In this document: positions 7,583-15,885 of the stretch, in pieces
Position numbering within the stretch: the stretch's first letter is position 1
Layout of the letters: each line of letters opens with the position of its first letter
DNA from: CAWCBH01 sp963793785
GTDB taxonomy: Bacteria > Actinomycetota > Thermoleophilia > Solirubrobacterales > 70-9
NCBI GenBank assembly: GCA_963793785.1
Contig: CAWCBH010000003.1
Span: 124,001 to 188,000, forward strand
DNA length: 64,000 bases
Direction of reading: 5' to 3'
Made by a program: the position numbers and the translations under genes
Notes under the pieces: generated by a model
The model's input: the letters and a program-made list of their open reading frames with translations, nothing else
Databases searched by the model: none
Told to the model about the DNA's origin: nothing

Positions 7583-8766
7583 CGGTCGATGCCTCCGAGG
7601 ATCGGGTCAAGCATCCCGAGGCTGGCGATCATGTCGGCGACGTATCCGCCGACGCACATGTCGCGAAACGCCTGCAGGTTCACGAACGACGAGTCGCGGA
7701 AGTGGACCCGGGCCGGCTTCGCCGAGCCGTCGGCGAGGACAAAGCATCCGAGCTCCCCGCGCGGGCCCTCGATCGCGTAGTAGATCTCCCCCGGCGCCAC
7801 CCGGTAGCCCTCGGTGACGAGCTTGAAGTGGTGGATCAGCGCTTCCATCGAGGTGGAGAGCTCCGATCGCGGCGGCAGGACGTACTTGCGGTCATCGGCG
7901 ATGTGGGGCCCCTCCGGCAGGCCCTCCAGCGCCTGGCCGATGATCCGCGTCGACTCGACGATCTCGGCCAGCCGGACCCGGAAGCGGTCGTAGTTGTCGC
8001 CCACGGTGCCGACGGGGACCTGGAAGTCGAGCTCGGGATAGACGAGGTAGTCGAAGACCTTGCGCAGGTCCCAAGGCTCGCCGCTGGCGCGCAAGAGTGG
8101 CCCCGTCACCCCCAGCTCCAGGAGCCGCTCCCGCGACACGACCCCGGTTCCCTTCGTGCGCTGCAGGAAGATCTCGTTGCGGTCCAACAGGTCGAGGTAC
8201 TGGCCGACCCTGGTCGGCATCTCCTCGACGAAGGCCCGCAGCTTTGGCTCGAAGCCGCGCGGGATGTCCTCGATCACCCCCCCGACCTGGAAGTAGCGGG
8301 TGTGCATCCGCTGCCCGGAGGACATCTCGAACAGGTCGAGGATCCGGTCGCGGTCGCGGAAGCAGTACCAGAGCATCGAGACCGCTCCGAGGTCGAGCGC
8401 CGTCGTCCCCAGCCAGACCAGGTGGGAGTGGATCCGGTTCAGCTCCATGTGGATCACCCGCAGGTACTTGGCGCGCCGCGGGATCTCCAGCTCGACCAGC
8501 CGCTCCACGGCGCCGCAGAACGCCTCCATCTGGAAGAAGTAGGAGACGTAGTCCATCCGCTCCACGAACGGGATCACCTTCCAGTAGGACTTGTCCTCGC
8601 AGGACTTCTCGATCCCGGTGTGGACGTAGCCGATCACGGGCTTGAGGTCCTTGACGACCTCGCCTTCGAGCTGCACCACGAGGCGCAGCACTCCGTGGGT
8701 CGCCGGGTGGTGCGGCCCGATGTTGATCGTCATCACCTCGGAGTCGATTTGCTCGACCGTGCTCAC
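7579..8766 (-). CDS. nuoD: NADH-quinone oxidoreductase subunit D
   Basis: The 49-kDa-type subunit that forms the quinone-reduction site together with NuoB. It is 395 residues, intact, with the family signatures MTINIGPHHPATHGVLRL near the start, GIEKSCEDKSYWKVIPF, HSHLVWLG, the GPLLRASG segment and a C-terminal PILGGIDR ending. It is related to the large subunit of [NiFe] hydrogenases but lacks the nickel cysteines, as expected for complex I. Start is GTG overlapping the nuoC stop (GTGA). The nuoC and nuoD reading frames are separate here, not fused as in some proteobacteria. Confidence 0.96.
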   Translation of the reverse strand: MSTVEQIDSEVMTINIGPHHPATHGVLRLVVQLEGEVVKDLKPVIGYVHTGIEKSCEDKSYWKVIPFVERMDYVSYFFQMEAFCGAVERLVELEIPRRAKYLRVIHMELNRIHSHLVWLGTTALDLGAVSMLWYCFRDRDRILDLFEMSSGQRMHTRYFQVGGVIEDIPRGFEPKLRAFVEEMPTRVGQYLDLLDRNEIFLQRTKGTGVVSRERLLELGVTGPLLRASGEPWDLRKVFDYLVYPELDFQVPVGTVGDNYDRFRVRLAEIVESTRIIGQALEGLPEGPHIADDRKYVLPPRSELSTSMEALIHHFKLVTEGYRVAPGEIYYAIEGPRGELGCFVLADGSAKPARVHFRDSSFVNLQAFRDMCVGGYVADMIASLGMLDPILGGIDR

Positions 8767-9308
8767 GTCCGGCTCCCGTTGCTCGGGGCGCCGGGCTCGT
8801 TATGAGTGAAGAGGACCGGCTCGCCGCCGACCGGGAAGTCGCGGCGCAACGGCCAGCCCACGTAGTCCTCTGGCATCAGGATCCGAGTCAGGTCGGGGTG
8901 GCCGTTGAAGACAATCCCGAAGAAGTCGTAGACCTCGCGCTCCTGGAAGTCGGCGGTCGGGAACAGCTCCACGCACGAGTCGATCTCCGGTAGCGCATCC
9001 CCCGCGGGTCCTGTCGCCGCATCGACGAGCGCTTTCACGCGCAGACGCTCGACTCGGTCTCGGTTGAGCAGCTCGTAGTGGACGGCGAAGCGCGGCTCGG
9101 CCGGCAGATAGTCGGCGGCGTGCAGGCTGGAAAGGAACCGGTACTCCTGGCCGGGCGTGTCGCGCAGCCAGCCGAGAACGTCGAGGATCCGCGCCGGGTC
9201 GACAACCAGCGCCGCGCGGTCGTACTCGAAGCTGGTCTCGAGCACCGCATCGGCGTGGTGTTCGTTGATCTCCGCCCGGATCAGCTCCAGACCCGGGGCA
9301 TCAGGCAT
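8763..9308 (-). CDS. nuoC: NADH-quinone oxidoreductase subunit C
   Basis: The 30-kDa subunit of the peripheral arm of complex I. It is 181 residues. Recognisable features are the ILGWLRDTPGQEYRFLSSL-type strand-helix and the family signature around ELFPTADFQEREVYDFFGIVFNGHPDLTRILMPEDYVGWPLRRDFPVGG, including the ERE-x-YDxFGI-x-FxGHPxLxRIL pattern. The ATG at 9306-9308 overlaps the nuoB stop by 8 bp, and the stop overlaps nuoD. No redox cofactor is expected in this subunit. Confidence 0.95.
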   Translation of the reverse strand: MPDAPGLELIRAEINEHHADAVLETSFEYDRAALVVDPARILDVLGWLRDTPGQEYRFLSSLHAADYLPAEPRFAVHYELLNRDRVERLRVKALVDAATGPAGDALPEIDSCVELFPTADFQEREVYDFFGIVFNGHPDLTRILMPEDYVGWPLRRDFPVGGEPVLFTHNEPGAPSNGSRT

Positions 9309-10020
9309 CGATCAGCTCCCGCGCCGATCGATAGGCCTCCGCTTCCTCGGGGCTCGGCGCACTGGCGGGACCGCCACGGGCCCACTCCTCGGTCCCGGCG
9401 GCGTTGTAGCGGGCCCGCCAGCCCGGATCCGGGTTGCCGGTGATCTTCCGTTGCAGCTTCGTGAACCCGTAGAGCACGGCCTCCGGGCGCGGAGGACAGC
9501 CCGGGACGTGGAGGTCGATCGGCATGAACTTGTCGGCCCCCTGGACGACCGCGTAGTTGGCGAACATGCCGCCGCTCGAGGAGCAGGCGCCCATCGAGAT
9601 CGCCCACTTCGGCTCCAGCATCTGGTCGTAGAGCCGGCGGACGATCGGCGCCATCTTGATCGAGACGCGGCCGCTGAGGATGATGAAGTCGGCCTGCCTG
9701 GGGGAGGCCCGCAGCGCTTCGGCGCCGAAGCGGGCGAGGTCGTTGCGGGGCGAGCCCACCATCGCGATCGGCGCCTCGATCGCGCAGCAGGCGAGCCCGA
9801 AGGTGAGCGGGAACATCGAGTTCGCGCGGGCCCAGTTGAGCATCTTCTCCAGCGTCGTCGTCACGACCCGCTCCTCGACGTAGGCATCGAGGTCGCCGTA
9901 GTCGGCGACGTCGCCGCGCAGCATCTGCCGGGCCTGCAGTTGCCTGATGCGCAGATCTTCGGGTGTGCGTGGCTGCTCGAGCGGAGCGAGCGCGCGCAGC
10001 TTGCGGCGCTCTATCTCCAA
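9301..10020 (-). CDS. nuoB: NADH-quinone oxidoreductase subunit B
   Basis: Carries cluster N2, the last iron-sulfur cluster before quinone. The core has the tandem cysteines in FGLACCAIE, the third ligand in MGACSSSGGMFANYAVVQG and the fourth in VPGCPPRPEAVLYG. I take the TTG at 10018-10020 as the start. It overlaps the end of nuoA by 10 bp and gives 239 residues. Conserved sequence only begins at about residue 50 (VEERVVTTTLEKMLNWAR), so a later start is possible. The C-terminal 35 residues are a variable A/E/P-rich tail. Confidence 0.93.
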   Translation of the reverse strand: MEIERRKLRALAPLEQPRTPEDLRIRQLQARQMLRGDVADYGDLDAYVEERVVTTTLEKMLNWARANSMFPLTFGLACCAIEAPIAMVGSPRNDLARFGAEALRASPRQADFIILSGRVSIKMAPIVRRLYDQMLEPKWAISMGACSSSGGMFANYAVVQGADKFMPIDLHVPGCPPRPEAVLYGFTKLQRKITGNPDPGWRARYNAAGTEEWARGGPASAPSPEEAEAYRSARELIDA

Positions 10021-10388
10021 TCCAGGGCTCCCTTCCGCCAGACATAGACGAGCGCGACCATCAGTAGGAACACGAAGATGACCACCTCGACGAGGACGAA
10101 GACGCTGTCGGCCGAGTTGAGGATCACCCCGACCGGATACAGGAAGACGACCTCTATGTCGAAGAGGATGAACAGCATTGCGACCAGGTAGAAGCTGACC
10201 CCGAATCGGAAGGTGCGCGTGTAGGAGACCGGGATCCCCGACTCGTAAGGCTCGCCTTGACTCCGCGTCGCCGCCGTCTGCCCCCGCGAGCGCTGCGGGC
10301 CGAGAAAGCGATTGGCGACCGCAAAGGCCGCTCCGACCGCGATACCTAGGCCGGCGAAGACCAAGACTGGGAGATAGCTGCGGAGCAC
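10011..10388 (-). CDS. nuoA: NADH-quinone oxidoreductase subunit A
   Basis: First gene of the complex I operon. The 125-residue protein has three membrane helices, at about residues 5-28, 62-86 and 96-115. Between the first two is the family signature GEPYESGIPV, and the second helix has FYLVAMLFILFDIEVVFLYPV with the conserved acidic pair. Start is GTG at 10386-10388 preceded by a GAGGAG-type ribosome binding site about 5 bases upstream. It is divergent from the membrane protein gene at 10488, so its promoter must lie in the 99-bp gap. Confidence 0.94.
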   Translation of the reverse strand: MLRSYLPVLVFAGLGIAVGAAFAVANRFLGPQRSRGQTAATRSQGEPYESGIPVSYTRTFRFGVSFYLVAMLFILFDIEVVFLYPVGVILNSADSVFVLVEVVIFVFLLMVALVYVWRKGALDWR

Positions 10389-10487
10389 GGCCGCTCCTCG
10401 TTATACACCTACTTTGTGCGGACTTGCTACATAGTGATTTTCCGCATCAGCAAGCCGAATCCCGACCCTCTGAGGCGGAAATAGTCG
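10389..10487. promoter_or_regulatory. Divergent intergenic region upstream of nuoA
   Basis: This 99-bp spacer separates nuoA (minus) from a plus-strand membrane protein gene and must hold both promoters. It is clearly AT-richer than its surroundings. On the minus strand a TATAAC hexamer lies at 10400-10405, directly followed by the GAGGAG ribosome binding site of nuoA. That would leave an extremely short 5' leader. I could not find a convincing -35 element on either strand, so individual promoter calls are not made. Confidence 0.4.
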
Positions 10488-10922
10488 ATGGTCGAGGTGC
10501 ATCTGGCAGCCGCCATCGCAGTTCTGGTCCTCAACCTGGTTGCGGGCGGGCTCGGCGGGGTGCAGTGGCTGCGGGCCGAGCCCTCGATCCCGTTCTGGTA
10601 CCTGCTCCGCGCCGCCCAGACGGCGGTCTTCATCCAGGTCCTGCTCGGGGGGCTGCTCGTCTTCTCCGGGCGCGAGGCGGCTGACGACCTCCACTACGTG
10701 TACGGGCTGCTGCCGCTTCCGGTCTCGCTGCTCGCCGAGGCGGCGCGGGCGGGCGCCGCCCAGCAGGAGCTCGGCGACCTGGACTTCGAATCCCTCGACG
10801 AGGCGCGTCAGCGCGAGGTGGCGCTGGCGATCGTGCGGCGGGAGATGGGGATCATGGCCGTCAGCTGCCTGGTGATCTTGTTCTTGACGCTGCGCGCGGC
10901 GGGCACCAGCACCTTCCTTTGA
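10488..10922 (+). CDS. Small integral membrane protein of unknown function
   Basis: A 144-residue protein with about four hydrophobic segments (roughly residues 4-25, 38-60, 68-83 and 121-138). The loop between the third and fourth is amphipathic and charged (QQELGDLDFESLDEARQREVALAIVRR). Aromatic/polar motifs in the membrane region are FWYLLRAAQTAVFIQVLLGG and LHYVYGLLPLPVSLLAE. The histidine and tyrosines there could matter, but I cannot assign a family. It starts at ATG 10488, divergent from the nuo operon, and ends 18 bp before the convergent flavin reductase gene. Confidence 0.6.
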   Translation: MVEVHLAAAIAVLVLNLVAGGLGGVQWLRAEPSIPFWYLLRAAQTAVFIQVLLGGLLVFSGREAADDLHYVYGLLPLPVSLLAEAARAGAAQQELGDLDFESLDEARQREVALAIVRREMGIMAVSCLVILFLTLRAAGTSTFL

Positions 10923-10940
10923 GCCCCGCGGCTAGCTTGG

Positions 10941-11414
10941 CTACAGGCCGCGGTACTCGCCGCGGTGAAAGAGCAGCGGCTCGCCCTCGGTTGCCTGCAG
11001 CTCCCGCACCTCGCCGGTGACGATTACGTGGTCGCCGCCGGCGATCACGTCGCGCAGCTCGCAGGCGACCCAGACCAGCGCCCCGGCCAGCGCCGGCAGC
11101 CCGGCCCGCTCGCTCCACTCGACCCCGTCCCACTTGTCGGCGACGGGAGCCTTGCTGCTGAAGCCGCGCGCGATCGCGACCTGATCGGCGCCGAGGACGT
11201 TGACTCCGAACCGATTCGCTGCCTGTACGGCCAGCAGCGTCCGCGAGCCGCGGTCCAGACAGGCCAGCATCAGCATCGGCTCAAGCGACAAAGAGGCGAC
11301 TGCGTTGGCGGTCGCGCCCGCGGGCCCCTCCTGCCCGGTCGCCGTGACGACCGTGACACCGGTCGGAAGCAGGCCCATCGCGGCCCGGAACTGCTCAGTC
11401 TCGACGCCGGTCAT
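10941..11414 (-). CDS. Flavin reductase-like, FMN-binding split barrel protein
   Basis: 157 residues. Matches the flavin reductase domain family: the opening FRAAMGLLPTGVTVVTA, the GATANAVASLSLEPMLMLACLDRGSRTL segment that binds FMN, then FGVNVLGADQVAIARGFSS and the C-terminal GDHVIVTGEVRELQATEGEPLLFHRGEYRGL. Such proteins reduce FMN with NAD(P)H for partner monooxygenases, or act as flavin-dependent enzymes themselves. No monooxygenase partner is adjacent; the nearest in the window is the BVMO near 50 kb, which binds its own flavin. Divergent from the cytochrome gene that follows. Confidence 0.85.
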   Translation of the reverse strand: MTGVETEQFRAAMGLLPTGVTVVTATGQEGPAGATANAVASLSLEPMLMLACLDRGSRTLLAVQAANRFGVNVLGADQVAIARGFSSKAPVADKWDGVEWSERAGLPALAGALVWVACELRDVIAGGDHVIVTGEVRELQATEGEPLLFHRGEYRGL

Positions 11415-11446
11415 CGCTCGGCGGCAGACAATATGATGCCCGCGGC

Positions 11447-11839
11447 GTGCGCCTGGTTTCGATCACAGTCTTGGCGGTCGCAGCCGCGTTCGGCCTCGGC
11501 GCGTGCGGCTTCGGGGAGAAGGGGCTCTCGGTCTCCGAGGACGATCCGAACTACAACGGAGCGGTGCTCTTCTCGACCCATTGCTCCGGCTGTCACACGC
11601 TCGACGCCGTCGGCAGCCAGGGAACCGGCAACCGCGCAGCGCGGACGCAGGGCCCGAACCTCGACCAGCGCACCGAGACCTACGCCGACGCCCTCTACGC
11701 GATCCAGAACGGCGGTTTCTCCGGCGCGATCATGCCGCAGAACATCGTCGTCGGAGAGGAAGCCCGGCAGGTGGCCCGCTTCGTCGCCGCCTACGCAGGC
11801 CAGGACGCGACCGAGCCGCCACGACCCGAGTCCCCCTGA
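11447..11839 (+). CDS. Cytochrome c lipoprotein
   Basis: A 130-residue exported monohaem cytochrome. The N-terminus is a lipoprotein signal with the lipobox cysteine at residue 20 (FGLGAC). The haem motif is C46-S-G-C49-H50 and the likely distal ligand is M95 in GAIMPQN. The spacing fits a class I, c-type cytochrome of the caa3/cbb3 or small soluble kind. The start is GTG at 11447. It is the nearest plus-strand gene before serS but is separated from it by 52 bp. It probably shuttles electrons at the outer face of the membrane, consistent with the respiratory genes upstream. Confidence 0.85.
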   Translation: MRLVSITVLAVAAAFGLGACGFGEKGLSVSEDDPNYNGAVLFSTHCSGCHTLDAVGSQGTGNRAARTQGPNLDQRTETYADALYAIQNGGFSGAIMPQNIVVGEEARQVARFVAAYAGQDATEPPRPESP

Positions 11840-11891
11840 TGCCGATGGCCGGCCATCGCCGGCTGACCGGGCGGCCCGAGTGGGTCGGGCG

Positions 11892-13164
11892 ATGCTCGAC
11901 CTGAAGCTCGTTCGCGAGCAGCCGGAGCGGGTCCGAGAGGCGCTGGCGCGCCGCGGCGCCGCGGACGAGATCGACGAGCTGTTGCGGCTCGATGCACGCC
12001 GGCGCGAGCTGCTTCCCGAGATCGAGGGCGGCCGCGCGCGCCAGAACGCGGCCAGCGAGGAGATCGCCGCCGCGAAGCGGGAGGGCGGCGACGCGGAGGC
12101 CGCGATAGCCGAGATGCGCGACCTCTCCGCGCGGATCAAGGCGCTCGAGGCCGAGCTGGCCGAGGTCGAAGGCGAGCGCGACCGGCTTGCCGCCGCGCTG
12201 CCCAATCTCCCGGACCCCGAGGCGCCCGGGGGGCATGACCGAGGAAGACGCGGTCGTCTTGCGCGAGGTGGGCGAACGACCACAGCTCGGCTTCGAGCCG
12301 CGCGACCACCTCGAAATCGGTACCGAGCTCGGCCTGATCGAGATCGAGGCCGCGGCTCAGGCGTCGGGGTCGCGATTCGCCTACCTGAAGGGCGATCTCG
12401 TGCTCGCCGAGCTGGCCCTGGTCCGGTTCGCGATCGAGGCGGCTCGGGCCGAGGGCCACGAACCGGTCGTGCCGCCGGTCCTCGTCCGCGAGGACGCCCT
12501 CTACGGGACCGGCTTTCTGCCCGGCGACCGCGACCAGATCTACGAGCTGCCCAAGGACGACCTTTTTCTCGTCGGTACCTCCGAGGTCTCCCTGGCCGCC
12601 CTGCATGCGGACCAGATCCTCGACCCCGGGATCCTGCCGGTCCGCTACGCGGGCTTTTCGACCTGCTTTCGCCGTGAGGCCGGAGCCGCAGGCAAGGACA
12701 CGCGCGGGATCTTCCGCGTCCACCAGTTCGACAAGGTGGAGATGTTCTCGTTCGTGGAGCCCGAGGACTCGGCGCCGGAGCACGAGCGCCTGCTGGCGAT
12801 CGAGGAAGGGCTGCTGCAACGACTCGAGATTCCCTACCGGGTCGTCGACATCGCCGCCGGAGACCTCGGTGCCTCGGCGGCGCGCAAGTACGACTGCGAA
12901 GCCTGGATCCCCAGCCAGCAGCGTTACCGGGAGCTGACCTCGTGCTCGAACACCACCGACTTCCAGGCCCGCAGGCTCAGTTGTAGGTATCGGCCCACGA
13001 GTGGCGAATCACCCCGGCACGTGCACACGCTCAACGGGACGGCAGTCGCAGTGGGACGCACCCTCATCGCCCTGATCGAGAATCGCCAGGAAAGCGACGG
13101 AAGTTTCACGCTACCCAATTCTCTGCAGGAGTTCGGAGCCCCTGCAAGAATCGCGGCGGGATGA
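11892..13164 (+). pseudogene. serS: Seryl-tRNA synthetase, interrupted by a +1 frameshift
   Basis: Charges tRNA-Ser with serine. The first part (ATG 11892, MLDLKLVREQPERVREAL) is the N-terminal coiled-coil arm and reads to PNLPDPEAP. The rest continues in the +1 frame from about 12235 (MTEEDAVVLREVGERP). It holds motif 2 (FSTCFRREAGAAGKDTRGIFR) and motif 3 (LNGTAVAVGRTLIALIENR). The break coincides with a run of six G at 12228-12233. Five G would join the halves as APGGMTEED and give about 423 residues, the normal length. Because the enzyme is essential, a sequencing or assembly error is the first explanation. The stop overlaps the next gene as ATGA. Confidence 0.9.
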
Positions 13165-13805
13165 GCGTGCGCGAGGCAAAACGCGTGGTGCTTTGCGACG
13201 ACCACGAAATCGTCCGCGAGGCGGTCAAGTCGCGGATGGTCAACTCCAACATCGTCGAGATCGTCGGCGAGGCCCGTGACGGCCGCGAGGTGGTCGACGT
13301 GATCAAGGAGCTCGAGCCCGACGTGGTGATCATCGACGTCGAGATGCCGAAGCGCGACGGCATCGAGGCCACCAAGGAGGTGCTGCGGGCGCGACCGCGC
13401 ACCAAGGTGATCATCTTCACCGCCCATGCCCAGCCGGACCTGCTGGCGCTGGCGCTGCGGGCGGGCGCCTCCGGCTACGTGCTCAAGTCCGCACCCGCCG
13501 AAGACATCGCCAAGGCCGTCAAGGCCGTGACCGGTGGCGGCACCTTCCTCGGCGGCGACTTCGCGGGCGGCAAGCCCTCAGAGGTCGAGAAGCTGCTCGA
13601 TCTCTCCCCGCGCGAGCGCCAGATCCTCGAGCTGCTGGCGGAGGGGCTGCGGGTGAAGGAGATCGCCGACCGCCTCTCGCTCAGCCCGGCGACGGTTCAT
13701 ACGCACGTGCGAAACGCGATCGCGAAGCTCGAGGTCGACACCCGCACCGAGGCCGTGGCGCTGGCGGTTCGATTCAGCTACCTGGGAGCCGGCGGAACCG
13801 TCTAG
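13161..13805 (+). CDS. NarL/FixJ-family response regulator
   Basis: 214 residues: a receiver domain (acidic pair D13/D14, phosphoacceptor D59 in VVIIDVEMP, conserved lysine in GYVLKSAP) and a LuxR-type helix-turn-helix from about residue 150 (LSPRERQILELLAEGLRVKEIADRLSLSPATVHTHVRNAIAKL). It is a DNA-binding two-component regulator. The ATG overlaps the serS stop by 4 bp, so it is probably translated together with serS. No histidine kinase gene is adjacent, so it is an orphan regulator here. A hairpin follows the stop. Confidence 0.9.
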   Translation: MSVREAKRVVLCDDHEIVREAVKSRMVNSNIVEIVGEARDGREVVDVIKELEPDVVIIDVEMPKRDGIEATKEVLRARPRTKVIIFTAHAQPDLLALALRAGASGYVLKSAPAEDIAKAVKAVTGGGTFLGGDFAGGKPSEVEKLLDLSPRERQILELLAEGLRVKEIADRLSLSPATVHTHVRNAIAKLEVDTRTEAVALAVRFSYLGAGGTV

Positions 13806-13815
13806 CGGCTCGGCG

Positions 13816-13836
13816 CGGGTCCTGTCACGGGACCCG
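13816..13836 (+). terminator. Hairpin after the response regulator gene
   Basis: A perfect 7-bp inverted repeat, CGGGTCC at 13816-13822 and GGACCCG at 13830-13836 with a 7-base loop. It lies 11 bp after the stop codon. The following sequence is CCCC-rich rather than T-rich, so intrinsic termination is uncertain. The remaining 70 bp to the convergent msrB gene show nothing else I can name. Confidence 0.4.
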
Positions 13837-13904
13837 TCCCCCGTCGCTCCGCGCCGGGTCCCGGGATCCCGCACCACCCGCGCACGGACGCGCCGGGCAC
13901 CACG

Positions 13905-14330
13905 TCACGCCTCAGAGGATTTTTCGCCTTCGTCGAACTCGAGCGCGCAGCTGTTGATGCAGTAGCGCTGTCCGCCGGGGCCGGGGCCGTCGTTGAAGAC
14001 GTGCCCGAGGTGGGCGTCGCAGTGCTTGCAGACGACCTCGGTGCGGCGCATGAAAAGGCTGTTGTCGGGCCGCAGCTCGACGTGCTCGAGATTGACCGGC
14101 TCGGTGAAGCTCGGCCAGCCGGTGCCGGAGTCGAACTTCGTGTCCGAGGAGAAGAGCTGGGTTCCGCAGCAGACGCAGCGGTACATCCCGTCTTGGTGGT
14201 TGTCCCAGTAGCGGCCGCTGAAGGCGCGCTCGGTGCCGGCCTGCCTGGTCACCTCGAACTCCTCCGGGGAGAGCTCGCTTCGCCACTCCTGCTCGGTCTT
14301 CTCCACTTTCTTCTTCGTCTCCGGCGCCAT
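13905..14330 (-). CDS. msrB: Peptide methionine (R)-S-oxide reductase
   Basis: Repairs methionine-R-sulfoxide in proteins, protecting against oxidative damage. I choose the ATG at 14328-14330 because it is preceded by AAAGGAG at 14334-14340; a frame extension of ten residues upstream lacks such a site. The 141-residue protein has two zinc pairs (C52/C55 in RCVCCGTQLF and C101/C104 in CKHC), the SGTGWPSF substrate motif and the catalytic cysteine C124 in RYCINS. No msrA is fused or adjacent. The protein has no signal peptide, so it is cytoplasmic. Confidence 0.92.
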   Translation of the reverse strand: MAPETKKKVEKTEQEWRSELSPEEFEVTRQAGTERAFSGRYWDNHQDGMYRCVCCGTQLFSSDTKFDSGTGWPSFTEPVNLEHVELRPDNSLFMRRTEVVCKHCDAHLGHVFNDGPGPGGQRYCINSCALEFDEGEKSSEA

Positions 14331-14465
14331 CGTGCTCCTTTGCGTTTGCTGTCGCGGCAAGCCTTCTTGCAGGTTACGCAGTGACCATTACAGGCCTCTT
14401 AGTACGTGTGTCCAAGCCTGCAGGAGGCTCTACGGTGAGCGGCTTGCGCTGGCGAGAAAACCGGG

Positions 14466-15026
14466 ATGGCTCGCAGGGTCGTCATCTCGCTCACCGCCGC
14501 CGCGCTCGCGACGCTGGTCTTCGCTGCCAGCGCGCAGGCGCTCAGGGTCAGCCGTCTGGTTGCGCCGACGTCGGTGTGCAAGAACCAAGGCGACAGCGAC
14601 GCGCCGGCCAGCGTGCAGGAGCAGGCGATGCGCTGCCTGACCAACTACGCCCGTAGCCGTGCCCATCGCGGCCGGTTCGGCAAGGTTCGAAAGCTCGACC
14701 GCTCGGCGGGGATGAAGTCCCGTGACATCGTCCGCTGCGACAGCTTCAGCCATTCCGCCTGCGGGCGCGACTTCACCTATTGGATGCGCCGGGTGGGCTA
14801 CCTGCGGACCCGATGCTGGAGAGCAGGCGAGAACATCGCCTGGGGCAGCGGCAGCGGCTATGCCAGCCCGCGAGCGATCTTCTTTGCCTGGATGCGCTCG
14901 CCGGCGCACCGGGCCAACATTCTCAGCCGCAGCTTCGACCAGATCGGGATCGGCCTGCGGATCGGTCCGATGGGCGGCTACTCGCGGGCCCACGTCTGGA
15001 CCCAGCACTTCGGCGATCGCTGCTGA
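14466..15026 (+). CDS. Secreted CAP-domain (SCP-like) protein
   Basis: 186 residues with an N-terminal signal peptide (hydrophobic residues 5-24, cleavage after about AQA). The CAP/SCP fold is recognisable from the helix NYARSRAHRGRFGKVRKLDRSAGMKSRDIV, the motif AGENIAWGSG, the SPAHRANILSRSFDQIGIGL block and the terminal HVWTQHFG. Six or so cysteines suggest disulfides, including the C-terminal residue. Bacterial CAP proteins are secreted and mostly of unknown activity. It is divergent from msrB across a 135-bp spacer in which I could not identify a clear promoter. Confidence 0.85.
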   Translation: MARRVVISLTAAALATLVFAASAQALRVSRLVAPTSVCKNQGDSDAPASVQEQAMRCLTNYARSRAHRGRFGKVRKLDRSAGMKSRDIVRCDSFSHSACGRDFTYWMRRVGYLRTRCWRAGENIAWGSGSGYASPRAIFFAWMRSPAHRANILSRSFDQIGIGLRIGPMGGYSRAHVWTQHFGDRC

Positions 15027-15054
15027 GCGCACCCGAGCCTGAATAATCCGGCCG

Positions 15055-15885
15055 GTGCCGGAGGCCTTCTACGAGCCCGATGGAGGTCGCTACCGCTCGA
15101 CCGAGCTGACCCGCGGTCCCTGGGATCCGCGCACCCAGCACGCCGGACCGCCGGCGGCGCTGATCGGACGTGAGATCGAACGCCTCGAGGACGCCGCGGA
15201 CTTCCAGGTCGGCAGGGTCACCTTCGAGATCCTGCGCGCGGTTCCGATCGCCCCCCTCTCGGTGCAGGCATCGATCGTCCGGCCGGGTCGCCGGGTCCAG
15301 CTCGTCGAGGCGGAGCTGTCCGACCCAGACGGGGTCGCGATCCGCGCCCGCGCCTGGCGGCTTCGCACCGCCGACGTCGAGCTGCCATCGGGCGAGTCAC
15401 CCGGTGCTGAGCGGCCGCCTGGGCCCGGAGATGGGGCGCCGGGAAAGTTCTTTCCGACCGGCCAGTCCCTCGGCTAGCACACGGCGATGGAGTACCGGTT
15501 CCTGCGCGGCGCGTTCACCGAGCCCGGGCCGGCGACCGTCTGGATGCGAATGCGCCAACCCCTCGTCGCCGGCGAGGAGCCGTCGCCGCTACAGCGGGTG
15601 CTGACCGCAGCCGACTCCGGCAACGGGGTCAGCGCCGCGCTCGATTGGCGTCGCTATCTGTTCATCAACGTCGATCTCACCGTTCAGCTCGATCGTCTGC
15701 CGGTCGCAGAGTGGGTTTGCCTCGACGCAGTCACGATTCCGCACCCCAACGGCATCGGCGTTTCCGACACCACCCTGGCCGATGAACAGGGCCGGATCGG
15801 GCGCGCCCTCCAGACCCTGCTGATAGCCGAGCGGGAGGGCTCACCGCATCCCGCCGCCGGCGAGCACGGTACGGCCGCGGGCTGA
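15055..15885 (+). pseudogene. TesB-like acyl-CoA thioesterase split by an in-frame amber codon
   Basis: The two halves are in the same reading frame. The first starts at GTG 15055 (MPEAFYEPDGGRYRSTELTRGPW, then WDPRTQHAGPPAALIGREIE) and ends at TAG 15475-15477 after FFPTGQSLG. The second resumes without a shift as HTAMEYRFLRGAFTEPGPATVWMRMR and runs to 15885. Together they make one double-hotdog thioesterase-superfamily protein of about 276 residues with no missing sequence. The stop sits where a tyrosine codon (TAC to TAG) would fit the flow. It is either a recent nonsense mutation or a base error. The last 45 bp overlap the convergent MFS gene. Confidence 0.8.

Noticed and set aside
12228..12233. 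Programmed ribosomal frameshift in serS
   Set aside because: No slippery heptamer with stimulatory hairpin is evident, and seryl-tRNA synthetase is not known to use frameshifting; an extra G is the simpler reading.
15475..15477. Pyrrolysine or other stop readthrough in the thioesterase
   Set aside because: There is no pyl gene, suppressor tRNA or special downstream structure in the window; a point mutation or base error is simpler.
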